The notes below the pieces were generated by a model. It did no database searches, was not told where the DNA came from, and saw nothing but the letters and a program-made list of their open reading frames with translations. Made by a program: the position numbers and the translations under genes. 64,000 bases of DNA from Terriglobia bacterium (lineage in GTDB: Bacteria; Acidobacteriota; Terriglobia; Terriglobales; Acidobacteriaceae). The first letter of the stretch is position 1; the number at the start of each line of letters is the position of its first letter. Shown here piece by piece: positions 38,744 to 46,471 of this stretch. The stretch covers positions 1-64,000 of the forward strand of contig JAIQFO010000012.1 in the NCBI GenBank assembly GCA_020073215.1, read 5' to 3'.

Positions 38744-39855
38744 TCAAACCCGTACGCGTCCTGGTGGTGGATGACTCGGCCCTGATGCGCAAGCTGATTC
38801 CCAAAATCCTGGAACGGGATGCCTCCATCGAGGTCGTCGGCACGGCGATGGACGGCAACTTTGGCTTGAAGAAAATCGAGGACCTGAAGCCGCATGTGGT
38901 CACCCTCGACCTGGAAATGCCCGGACTGAATGGCATCGATACTCTAAAACAGATCATGCGCCAGTGGCGGTTGCCAGTCATCGTCGTCAGTTCGCATTCG
39001 ACCGCCGGGGCATCGATCACGCTCAGGGCGCTGGCGCTGGGCGCATTCGATTTCGTCGCCAAACCGAAGGATGTGGCGGAGCGCATGCCCGAAATTGCCG
39101 ACGAGTTGATCCGGAAGATCCAGGCCGCGGCGCAGAGCGCAGGGCCGCAGACGCAGTTCTTGTTGGGCGACACGCCGGCGGGGCGGATCCGCAAGCTCCA
39201 ACCCCTGGCCCCGACGCACATCGTCGCCATCGGCGTTTCGACAGGCGGTCCAAGCGCGTTGCAGTACCTGTTTTCGCAGTTGCCGGTGAATTTCTTGGGC
39301 AGCATCCTGGTCGTGCAACATATGCCCGATGGCTTCACGGAATTGTTTGCCAAGAGGCTGGATGAGTGCTGCCCCATCCGGGTGAAAGAGGCGCGCCCCG
39401 GCGATTTGCTGGTCGCCGGCCGGGCCCTCATCTGTCCCGGGAACCGGCACATGAAAGTGCAGAAATTGCCCCTCGGCAACGTGGCGGTGTTGTCTGACGA
39501 CGCCCCGGTGAACGGGCATCGCCCGTCGGTGGACGTGCTCTTCCACAGCGTAGCCGAAAAGTTTGGCCCGCAAGCCGTGGCCGTGTTGATGACCGGCATG
39601 GGAGAAGACGGAGCCACCGGCCTGGGCGAGATCATGGCCGCCGGAGGATTCACGGTGGCGCAGAGTCAGGAAACCTGCGTGGTTTTCGGCATGCCCAAGG
39701 CGGCCATTGAGCGCGGCAACGCCATGCGCATCGCGGACCTGCAGGAACTGCCCAAAATTTTGCTCGAACAATGCGCGTCCGACCGTGGCCGGGCAGACAA
39801 CGCCCGGACCGACAGCAGCGACGGCAAGCGGGCAACCAGTGCCGGAAGTAACTAG
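38740..39855 (+). CDS. cheB: Protein-glutamate methylesterase CheB
   Basis: 371 residues: receiver (VLVVDDSALMRK, phospho-Asp VTLDLEMPG, FVAKPKD) and methylesterase domain with the catalytic triad visible as GVSTGGPSAL (Ser), VVQHMPDGFT (His) and MTGMGEDGATGL (Asp). It removes methyl groups from the receptor and opposes CheR. ATGA overlap with the cheA stop. A charged 30-residue tail follows the enzyme domain. Confidence 0.95.
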   Translation: MIKPVRVLVVDDSALMRKLIPKILERDASIEVVGTAMDGNFGLKKIEDLKPHVVTLDLEMPGLNGIDTLKQIMRQWRLPVIVVSSHSTAGASITLRALALGAFDFVAKPKDVAERMPEIADELIRKIQAAAQSAGPQTQFLLGDTPAGRIRKLQPLAPTHIVAIGVSTGGPSALQYLFSQLPVNFLGSILVVQHMPDGFTELFAKRLDECCPIRVKEARPGDLLVAGRALICPGNRHMKVQKLPLGNVAVLSDDAPVNGHRPSVDVLFHSVAEKFGPQAVAVLMTGMGEDGATGLGEIMAAGGFTVAQSQETCVVFGMPKAAIERGNAMRIADLQELPKILLEQCASDRGRADNARTDSSDGKRATSAGSN

Positions 39856-39912
39856 AGTTACCTATCGAACGTATGTAGATTTGTGGTTAAGTGCTAGTGG
39901 GGGAGGAGTGTC

Positions 39913-40353
39913 ATGGAAAAATTTGCGCCCGTAAAACGGAGCGAGGACGGACAGCCGGTGCGCTATCTGATCGTGGATGACTCCGTGTTTGCCCGCAAGA
40001 ACCTGGCCCGCATGGTAGAAACCTTCGGCGGACAGGTCATCGGCGAGGCTGGCGACGGAGTTACGGCCATCAGCGAGTACGACCGGCTCACGCCCGACAT
40101 CGTTCTGATGGATATCACCATGCCGCAGATGGAAGGCATCGAGGCCGCGGAGAAGATCGTCCGCGACCATCCGAGCGCCCGCATCGTCATGGTGTCGTCG
40201 GTCGGCTACCAGGAAAACATCGTCGCCGCCTTGCAGCGCGGCGCCCGCCACTTCGTGCAGAAGCCGGTGAAGCCCGAAGTTCTCTATGAGGTCATCAAGT
40301 ACGTGATGCGGGACGATGGCGTCACGACGCTGGGTGCTGGAGCGGGAGCCTAG
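39913..40353 (+). CDS. cheY: Chemotaxis response regulator CheY
   Basis: 146 residues, one receiver domain: YLIVDDSVFARKNL acidic pocket, phospho-Asp in IVLMDITMPQMEG, MVSSVG (Thr/Ser switch) and FVQKPVKPE Lys. GGAGGAG precedes ATG 39913. Likely output of the CheA pathway; since no flagellar gene is in the window its target could be a flagellar switch, type IV pili or another process. Confidence 0.92.
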   Translation: MEKFAPVKRSEDGQPVRYLIVDDSVFARKNLARMVETFGGQVIGEAGDGVTAISEYDRLTPDIVLMDITMPQMEGIEAAEKIVRDHPSARIVMVSSVGYQENIVAALQRGARHFVQKPVKPEVLYEVIKYVMRDDGVTTLGAGAGA

Positions 40354-40355
40354 TC

Positions 40356-40853
40356 ATGCGGATGGAGTTGATTCAGCCCTTCATTAACGCGACCGATGCC
40401 GTGCTGGCACAGGGGCTGGACTCGCCCGTTTCCATCGAGAACCTGAGCATGGATGAAGAGGCGTACCGGCGAAGGGGGATCGCCGCCGAAGTTTGCCTCA
40501 TCGGCGAGATCGAAGGCCGCATCATTTTTGATGTCGACCTCCCGACCGCCGTGCAGCTGGCCACGCGTCTGGCCGGCATGGAAGTTTCCGAAACCGACGA
40601 TCTGGTGCGCGAGGCGGTCTGCGAACTGGCGAACCAGGTCATTGGCAACGCCGTCACCTCGCTCAACGATCAGGGATTTCACTTTCACGTTCATCCTCCC
40701 ACCCTCCACACCTCCGAGCAGGGAAGCAAAAGCAGTGAAGACACCGAAGCCCTGGTAATGTGCTTCAACACTTCCAGCGGAAACGTCTTCATGAATGTGG
40801 CCTTGCGCCACCACTCCCGCCAGGCAGCGGAAAGCACCGCCATCGCAGGATAG
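40356..40853 (+). CDS. cheX: CheX-like CheY-P phosphatase
   Basis: 165 residues. The CheX signature E-x2-N is present in VREAVCELANQVIGNAVTSLNDQG, in a fold with the N-terminal FINATDAVLAQGL helix typical of the family. CheX removes phosphate from CheY; it starts two bases after the cheY stop, as expected for a functional pair. Last gene of the operon. Confidence 0.88.
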   Translation: MRMELIQPFINATDAVLAQGLDSPVSIENLSMDEEAYRRRGIAAEVCLIGEIEGRIIFDVDLPTAVQLATRLAGMEVSETDDLVREAVCELANQVIGNAVTSLNDQGFHFHVHPPTLHTSEQGSKSSEDTEALVMCFNTSSGNVFMNVALRHHSRQAAESTAIAG

Positions 40854-40860
40854 GAGAAGC

Positions 40861-40919
40861 AGCACCTAGCACTTATCACCTAGCACCTAGCACTTGGCAC
40901 GTAGCACTCAGCGTTTAGC
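40861..40919. repeat. Heptamer tandem array, left arm
   Basis: Successive 7-base units CTAGCAC TTATCAC CTAGCAC CTAGCAC TTGGCAC GTAGCAC, then degenerate units. It is the reverse complement of the array at 41312-41361, and the two bracket the four-helix-bundle gene, whose TAA stop lies inside this arm. Confidence 0.8.
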
Positions 40920-41279
40920 TCTTCCTCTCGACGTTAACTTTTCGCAGCAAAGAGCTCAACATCTTCCGGATCTGCGAAAGTTCATCTGCCATTCTTGAGT
41001 AGTCGGGTGCGGTGAGGTACCCCAAGTCCTTGGCGAGCAGTAGCTCGTAATCCAGCTCACTTGCCGATCCGGCGGCAATCTGAAGAAATCGTTGAAACTC
41101 GTTGTTTCCGATCTTTCCACAGCCCTCGGCAATATTCGCGCCGATGGAAACCGCACATCGCCGAATCTGACTCGTCAGCCATAAAGTTCTTCCCGAGGAA
41201 ATTTCGCAGTCGCGGCATAAATCGTCAAAGTGAGTCTGTGAGATCGTTCCCAAACGTGCAAGTCATGAAAATCCTTCAT
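40915..41279 (-). pseudogene. Four-helix-bundle protein (23S rRNA intervening-sequence family), single-base frameshift
   Basis: ATG 41279 (preceded by GGAGG) encodes MKDFHDLHVWERSHRLTLTI and FPREELYG, the canonical N-terminus of this family. The frame then hits TGA because one base is missing in TATGGCTGACG (near 41179-41182). In the next frame the protein continues LTSQIRRCAVSIGANIAEGCG, FLQIAAGSASELDYELLLAKDLGYL to the TAA at 40915. Read through, it is a normal 120-residue protein; as it stands only a 112-residue ORF starting at 41253 with a scrambled N-terminus is open. The family folds as a pentameric four-helix bundle and its cellular role is unsettled. A real pseudogene or a sequencing error are both possible. 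Inverted heptamer arrays flank it. Confidence 0.85.
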
Positions 41280-41311
41280 GCGTGCCTCCGGAAACGCGGA
41301 CGGTGAGACCG

Positions 41312-41361
41312 AAGTGCTAAATGCTAAGTGCTAAATGCTAAATGCTAAGTGCTAACTGCTG
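41312..41361. repeat. Heptamer tandem array, right arm
   Basis: Units GTGCTAA ATGCTAA GTGCTAA ATGCTAA ATGCTAA GTGCTAA CTGCTG in perfect 7-base register, inverted relative to the left arm at 40861. Confidence 0.85.
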
Positions 41362-41365
41362 CCCC

Positions 41366-43018
41366 TCACGGCCCGGCAAACAGATACACCGGATTCTGCG
41401 GCGGGTTGTTCAGACGCGAACTGGCGGGAGCCGTAAGATTTTCAATATAGGTATTGGTCGAGGTATCGATGATGTCGACATTCCCTCCATCGCAACTGGA
41501 GAGGTAGGCGCGGGAACTATCACCGCCGGCCGCCATCATGAAGCGGAAGCGGGTGCTGGCGCACACCGGAACGTAATACGCGGTATTCGGATTGGTGGCG
41601 TCCGGAAACCCGGGAACGCCAATGGTTTTCGTGACAAAGTTCGAGGCCACGTTCAGCACGCTGACCTGCGGGAAAAGGTTGTCGACCGTGCTCGATGCCA
41701 CACCGGTCACAGCCGTTTGAGAAACCGTCGTCGCATTGGCCGTCTGGAATGTGCACGCCGCCGTAGGCTGATCACACGTTGTGCCCGGAACGGAGTTGGA
41801 AACGGACTCGACCACGAACGTTCCGTTGAAGCCGTCGTTGGGTGGGGCTATGCCAGACACAACCACCGCTAATCCCGGAGTAAGATCGTGCCCACCCGTG
41901 AGCGTATAGGTATAAGTCGCGGTTGTGCCATCTCCCAGAATCCCGGAAATGCCTGCTTGGCTGCTCTCGGCGGCACTCGGAACCGACGCCACGTAAGCAC
42001 TGCTTCCATCCGGCAAAGCCGTCACTGCAACCGCGTTCGCAGGCACTGCGGGGACACCCGGGACGCTTGGGATCGCTATCGTTGCCAGAACTTGCGCTGG
42101 AGTCTGCGAGATATCGATGACCTTCATCACCGGTCCGCCGGGAATATAGAGCCGATTCTTATTGCTGTCGTAGACCATCGTGGTGGCGCCGGGTACGCTG
42201 TACGAACTGGGGTACTCAGTCAGCAAGTCCGGCCCTGCCGTGGCCGTGATGTCGAGCTCAGCTAAGACGCCGGTACTCTCCTCCAGGGCATACACACGCT
42301 GATTGTCGGTACGCGCCACCAGCCAGATGGGTGGCGAACTGGTGTGCACGGGCGAACCGCTCCGCTCCGACGGGCCAATCGTGTTAAAACCGCTGATCGT
42401 GCCGTCGCCCTCGTTTGCCACGTAGAGCTTGCTGTTGTTGGGCGTGATGGCGAGGATAACCGGATTGGCGCTTGGGTTACTGCTAAGCGGAATCGTGGTC
42501 TCCAAGTTGTTGCTGAGCGTGCTGACCACGCCGACGGAGGGGACAACGACGTTGGGAAAGTGGATGGGGTCCGGTACGTAGTTTGGTAACGTCACATAAG
42601 CCGTGGTTTGATTCGGAGCCACGGCCACGAAGGTTGGCCCCGAACCCGGCGGCAGACCGATGGTGGTGGTGCTGGACATGTCGATCCCGCTGAAGCTCAC
42701 CTTGCTGATCGAATCGGAGTGGTTTACGACCAACACCTGGCTGGCGGTTTGCTGGACGGCGTGCACGGGAGCAATGCCGAGGCACAGAGGCGTGCTGCAA
42801 TCGGCGACGCTCGCAGTCGAATCGCCGGAGACATCGATCACCATCGCGCTCCCGGCAACGGCGGTCCCGTTATCGTTGATCGCCACCACCGTGTGCGCCG
42901 CCGCCGGGTTGGGAAACGTCGGCGGATTCGGGATGATAATCGGGCGGAAAGTATCGCCGCACCCGGTACAAATCAGATCAAGAAACAGTACAAACCCCAG
43001 CCAGAGAAACCGCTTCAT
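41366..43018 (-). CDS. Putative lipoprotein with a beta-propeller (YVTN-like) fold
   Basis: 550 residues beginning with a lipoprotein-type signal (FLWLGFVLFLDLICTGCGD; probable lipidated Cys 20). The rest shows repeats of the surface-layer propeller type, for example ILAITPNNSKLYVANEGDGTISGFN, MVYDSNKNRLYIPGGPVMKVIDIS, VTALPDGSSAYVAS and DSSRAYLSSCDGGNVDIIDTSTNTY. It includes an insert of about 60 residues (ATYTYTLTGGHDLTPGLAVVVSG). Probably outer-membrane anchored; no catalytic motif is recognisable. A single gene with no obvious partners. Confidence 0.75.
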   Translation of the reverse strand: MKRFLWLGFVLFLDLICTGCGDTFRPIIIPNPPTFPNPAAAHTVVAINDNGTAVAGSAMVIDVSGDSTASVADCSTPLCLGIAPVHAVQQTASQVLVVNHSDSISKVSFSGIDMSSTTTIGLPPGSGPTFVAVAPNQTTAYVTLPNYVPDPIHFPNVVVPSVGVVSTLSNNLETTIPLSSNPSANPVILAITPNNSKLYVANEGDGTISGFNTIGPSERSGSPVHTSSPPIWLVARTDNQRVYALEESTGVLAELDITATAGPDLLTEYPSSYSVPGATTMVYDSNKNRLYIPGGPVMKVIDISQTPAQVLATIAIPSVPGVPAVPANAVAVTALPDGSSAYVASVPSAAESSQAGISGILGDGTTATYTYTLTGGHDLTPGLAVVVSGIAPPNDGFNGTFVVESVSNSVPGTTCDQPTAACTFQTANATTVSQTAVTGVASSTVDNLFPQVSVLNVASNFVTKTIGVPGFPDATNPNTAYYVPVCASTRFRFMMAAGGDSSRAYLSSCDGGNVDIIDTSTNTYIENLTAPASSRLNNPPQNPVYLFAGP

Positions 43019-43176
43019 TCAAACTCCATGAAAAGTTAGTCTTACGCGGAATCCGTTATTGTATCGGGAACCGGGTCGCGAGGGGAAATCAGGCAGCCCT
43101 AGGCACACCGTTCTTGGTGAGAAGCGCGGAGAGGCATGATTGGTTGCCGGGGCTTCCTAATCATACAAACGTTGCT

Positions 43177-43201
43177 GTAGAGACGCGGCTTGCCGCGTCT
43201 C
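43177..43201. repeat. REP of the GTAGAGACG family
   Basis: GTAGAGACGCGG-cttg-CCGCGTCTC hairpin, identical over 25 bases to the left arm of the REPIN at 24708. Lies between the lipoprotein and Ku genes; a partial second arm (CGCGTCTCCTGCAG) appears near 43264. Confidence 0.75.
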
Positions 43202-43283
43202 CTGCGCCCATCGTCCGAAATGTCGCCACCCGGAGTTTCCCCGTTGGGGTCCAAGGCGGCAACCCGCGTCTCCTGCAGCGCAC

Positions 43284-44123
43284 TCACCCGCGCCCGCGCC
43301 GTGCCTTCTGCTGGCGCTCGCTTGGCATTTCCGTAACCTTTTCCGATGCCGCCGGCTTCTTCGTCTGCGCCAGGCTTTCCTTCAGCGCGGCCATCAGATC
43401 CACCACCGGGGCCAGCTTCTTCGGCTGTTCGACGGCCTCGACTTCGCCGCCCTCCAGCTTCGCCTCAATCAGCTTCTTCAGATTCTCCTGAAAGCTGTCG
43501 TGATATTTCTCCGGATCCCACTCCCCCGCCAGCGCCTCAATCAGCTGATGCGCAACTTTAATCTCGGCGTCCTTGATCTCCACCTCGGGAGCACCGAACG
43601 ACTCGACCTCGCGCACTTCCTCGGCGTAGTACATGGTGTGCAGCATCAGCCCGCCTTTATGCGGACGCAGGAAAACCGTGTACTCGCGGTTGTGCATCGT
43701 CAGTTTGGCGATGGCGACGAAATCACTCTCCTCCAGTGCCTTGGTCAGCAGCGCGTACGGACGGCGCCCCGCTTCTTCCGGAACCATGTAGTACGACGAC
43801 TCGAAATACACCGGATCGACTTCGTCCGTCTTCACGAATTCGAGAATCTCCATCGTCTTCGCCGTCTTCGGCTCAATCTTCTTGATCTCTTCCGGATCGA
43901 TGATGACGTACTCGTCTTTGCGGTACTCGTAGCCCTTCACGATATCGCTGCGCTCCAGCACCTGGTTGTCCGCCGGGCAAATCAGTTGCTGCTTCACCCG
44001 ATGGTGGTCAGTGCGGTGCAACTGGTTGAAGGAAATACCGCTGCTGCGCGCGCCCGAGAACAGCCGCACCGGCATCGAGATCAATCCGAACGTAAGATAT
44101 CCAGACCAGACAGAAGCCGCCAT
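43284..44123 (-). CDS. ku: Non-homologous end-joining protein Ku
   Basis: 279 residues, homodimeric DNA-end-binding protein. Hallmarks: SVWSGYLTFGLISMPVRLFSGAR, FNQLHRTDHHRVKQQLICP, GYEYRKDEYVIIDPEEIKKIEP, RREYTVFLRP-like NREYTVFLRPHKGGLMLHTMYY. The Lys-rich C-terminal tail (QQKARRGRG) is typical of bacterial Ku. MAASVWSG at 44123 is preferred over 44132. Its usual partner LigD is not in this window. Confidence 0.96.
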   Translation of the reverse strand: MAASVWSGYLTFGLISMPVRLFSGARSSGISFNQLHRTDHHRVKQQLICPADNQVLERSDIVKGYEYRKDEYVIIDPEEIKKIEPKTAKTMEILEFVKTDEVDPVYFESSYYMVPEEAGRRPYALLTKALEESDFVAIAKLTMHNREYTVFLRPHKGGLMLHTMYYAEEVREVESFGAPEVEIKDAEIKVAHQLIEALAGEWDPEKYHDSFQENLKKLIEAKLEGGEVEAVEQPKKLAPVVDLMAALKESLAQTKKPAASEKVTEMPSERQQKARRGRG

Positions 44124-44152
44124 AGATTTCACCCTAGGTGGGTTTCACCCTT

Positions 44153-44179
44153 GTAGAGACGAGACTTGCCTCGTCTCGG
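44153..44179. repeat. REP of the GTAGAGACG family, variant stem
   Basis: GTAGAGACGAGA-cttg-CCTCGTCTCGG: same frame as the other copies with a GAGACGAG/CTCGTCTC stem. Confidence 0.65.
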
Positions 44180-44260
44180 ATGCTGAAAATAATCGCTGAA
44201 AACCTGTGTTGCCGCCGCTCTTCCCCTCAACCTCTAACAGCCTGCGAAAACCCAAGTTCC

Positions 44261-44323
44261 GTATCAGGGTATCGCTTCAGCGATACCACCAGTCTTTCGA
44301 AATCAACCGCCCCTTTAGGGGCT
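44261..44323. repeat. Bipartite double-hairpin element, copy 1
   Basis: Starts GTATCAG, then hairpin GGTATCGC-ttca-GCGATACC (44268-44287), 21 bases, then hairpin GCCCC-ttta-GGGGC (44309-44322). A second copy with different but still paired stems is at 56082. The rest of 44180-44580 shows no supported gene. Confidence 0.7.
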
Positions 44324-44580
44324 GTGCGCGAACGTCGACTTCTTCCGCAACCCCAAAAGGGGGTCTCTGGTTCCGAAGACTTTCTGCCCCGGCGACCTGC
44401 TCCTCAACACCATCTTCAGACGCCCGCACCCCGGCGAGCGTACAGAAGTGTAGCCTAAACGGGGCTGGGTTGAGGAGCCCAGATTACGGACGAATCCAAA
44501 GGTCAAGCACTACATGGCGCGTCCGCTCCCCGCCAGACCCAGAATATAGTGTTATCGACAGTGGATCATGCAGACCAGCC

Positions 44581-44661
44581 GTCAGCTCCCAGTTATCAGC
44601 TATCAGTTGTCAGCAAGCGAGATTCTACTGAGAACTGATAACTGATAACTGATAACTGAAA
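44581..44661. repeat. Inverted heptamer arrays without a gene between them
   Basis: Left arm units GTCAGCT CCCAGTT ATCAGCT ATCAGTT GTCAGCA (44581-44615); right arm ACTGAGA ACTGATA ACTGATA ACTGATA ACTGAAA (44628-44662), the reverse complement in 7-base register, with about 13 bases between. Same architecture as the arms around the four-helix-bundle gene but with a TCAGTTA-type unit and no insert. Confidence 0.8.
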
Positions 44662-44673
44662 GCCGCTCTAGCA

Positions 44674-45417
44674 ATGCTGAACCCATTTCTCGCGCACGGC
44701 TGGGCATCTTCCCCGGAACGGCTGGCCATCGCCGCCGGAGTCACGCTGGGTTTCGCGGTCCTGGCCCGCGCCCTGCGCGGCGTCAATCGATCCGGAGCTC
44801 TAACTGGCGGCCTCGCCTGTTTTCTGCTCTTTGCCGGCGGCGGCCCGGCCGCCTTCGCCACTCTGACCGCGCTGTTTCTGATGACCTGGCTATCCACCCG
44901 CCTGGGATACCGCCGTAAGCTGGCACTCGGACTCGCCGAGCACCGGGACGGCCGGAATGCCTGGCAAGTCACGTCCAATCTCGCCGTGGCCGCCCTAGGC
45001 TCGGTGCTCTTCATTGCCACCGGCAATCCGTCTTGGCTGGTCGCGGCGCTGGCCGCCCTGACCGAAGCCGCCACCGACACCGTAGCCAGCGAAATCGGAG
45101 AATGCCGCGGCTCAGACGCGCGACTGATCACGACCGGGCGCCGCGTCCCCGCAGGCACCGACGGCGGCGTCACCGTCCCCGGAAGCATCGCCGGTTTGGC
45201 GGCTGGCCTGGTGATTACCATCATTGGAGCAATGGGCGGGATGGTTCTTCCGACCCAACTCTGGGTGCCAGTGGCTGCCGGATTCGCTGGAATGCTGATC
45301 GACAGCCTTCTCGGCGCCACCCTGCAACGCCGCGGCTGGATCAGCAATCAGGCGGTGAACCTGTTCTCCACCTTGGCCGCGGCCGCGTTGGCGTACACCG
45401 TCCCGATCCTTGCATAA
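44674..45417 (+). CDS. DUF92 family membrane protein
   Basis: 247 residues with about six hydrophobic helices. Family hallmarks: RSGALTGGLACFLLF, ATDTVASEIGE, and GTDGGVTVPGSIAGL. DUF92 includes the plant/cyanobacterial phytyl-phosphate kinase VTE6, so a polyprenyl/phytyl-phosphate kinase role is possible but unproven for heterotrophs. It starts 12 bases after the heptamer array. Confidence 0.85.
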   Translation: MLNPFLAHGWASSPERLAIAAGVTLGFAVLARALRGVNRSGALTGGLACFLLFAGGGPAAFATLTALFLMTWLSTRLGYRRKLALGLAEHRDGRNAWQVTSNLAVAALGSVLFIATGNPSWLVAALAALTEAATDTVASEIGECRGSDARLITTGRRVPAGTDGGVTVPGSIAGLAAGLVITIIGAMGGMVLPTQLWVPVAAGFAGMLIDSLLGATLQRRGWISNQAVNLFSTLAAAALAYTVPILA

Positions 45418-45523
45418 AGTTAGCGGGTTCTAATTTCTTTGTTCCTAACCTCCCGCGCGGCATCGCCGATAGAGGAAAAAGGGACGCCTTGGCAGGTCCC
45501 GCGGACTCTGGCACGGGAGTGCA

Positions 45524-45916
45524 ATGTACAGGATCGAGAGGAGAGTCGGAGGGTTCAACCTGACGTTCGGCGGCACCGTCACCACGGAAGAGCTCGACCA
45601 CTGGCTCAAAGAGAGTGAAGAAGCACTGGCATCCGGCGACGGACCATTCGGCGTGATTGTTGACCTGAGAACTCTGAAACCCGTGCCGCCCGATGCTCAG
45701 GCCCTGTTAATCCAAGGCCAAGGTTTATACAAGAGGGCCGGGATGCAGCGTTCCGCCGTCATTCTCGACAGTCCTCTGATGACGATGCAGGCGAAGCGGC
45801 TTTCTAAAGGGTCGGGTATCTATGCATTTGAGCGCTACATCGACGCTTCAAACGATGCGAACTGGGAAAAACACGCCGTGGCTTGGGTAAAGTCAGGAAT
45901 CGACCCTGACCAATAA
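45524..45916 (+). CDS. Small STAS/SpoIIAA-like protein of unknown function
   Basis: 130 residues with alternating beta/alpha pattern (YRIERRVGGFNLTFGGTVTTEELDHWLKESEEAL, FGVIVDLRTLKPVPPDAQALLIQGQGLYKRAGMQRSAVIL). This resembles STAS-like or SpoIIAA-like folds, but no phosphorylatable DS motif is clear. GGGAG lies five bases before ATG 45524. Convergent with mreD, 33 bases between stops. Confidence 0.6.
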   Translation: MYRIERRVGGFNLTFGGTVTTEELDHWLKESEEALASGDGPFGVIVDLRTLKPVPPDAQALLIQGQGLYKRAGMQRSAVILDSPLMTMQAKRLSKGSGIYAFERYIDASNDANWEKHAVAWVKSGIDPDQ

Positions 45917-45948
45917 ACTGGCCGTGAGCTTCTCCGCCGCCTCCCCGA

Positions 45949-46470
45949 TCACGTCCTCTGCTTGACGTGGTCGAGCAGCAGAAAGACAAAAACCCCCAGC
46001 ACCGCATTCGCCAGGCCCGACAGGAATTCGTGCGGCCAACTCCATGTCATGTGCAATCCGACCAGGCCCCGCGCAATCAGGAAGTACACCACTTCGTGCA
46101 CCACGTAGAAGAAAATCGTAAGCAGGAATCGTGAGCCGGCATTTTCCACGTCCAGCTTGATCCCCAGCGAAGACGCGCCGAATCCCACCACCGTTTTCGA
46201 AATCCCGTAGAGCCCGATGGGATGGTGGGTCAGCGCGTCTTGCAGAATCCCGATCAAGCCACCCGTGACCAGCCCTGCCAGCGGACTGCGCCGCGCCGTC
46301 GCGAATCCGATCACCACCAGCAGGGGAAGATCGAAGACCGAGAAAAAGTGTAGGCGCAGCGGCGCCCACGCCTGCAGAAAGATGGCCGCCAACGGAATTA
46401 GAATCGTCGCCGGAATACTGAACCGGTAAACCTCGACCTGCTCTCCCGATGTGTAAGTAGTGATGGCCAC
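45949..46470 (-). CDS. mreD: Rod-shape-determining protein MreD
   Basis: 173 residues with five or six hydrophobic helices, including DLPLLVVIGFATARRSPLAGLVTGGLIGILQDALTH, the MreD signature region. Inner-membrane scaffold of the elongasome, linking MreC to the peptidoglycan synthesis machinery. It starts one base after the mreC stop. The usual downstream PBP2 and RodA genes are absent here; the cluster ends at a convergent gene. Confidence 0.9.
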   Translation of the reverse strand: MAITTYTSGEQVEVYRFSIPATILIPLAAIFLQAWAPLRLHFFSVFDLPLLVVIGFATARRSPLAGLVTGGLIGILQDALTHHPIGLYGISKTVVGFGASSLGIKLDVENAGSRFLLTIFFYVVHEVVYFLIARGLVGLHMTWSWPHEFLSGLANAVLGVFVFLLLDHVKQRT

Positions 46471-46471
46471 T

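Noticed and set aside
40861-41361. CRISPR array
   Set aside because: The repeat units are 7 bases long without spacers, so they are tandem heptamers, not CRISPR repeats.
43284-44123. A Ku-LigD end-joining operon
   Set aside because: Only Ku is present; no ligase or primase gene is adjacent.
44325-44580. A possible coding fragment (NVDFFRNPKRG-like reading) downstream of the double hairpin
   Set aside because: Short, no start or known motif, interrupted by stops; treated as non-coding repeat neighbourhood.
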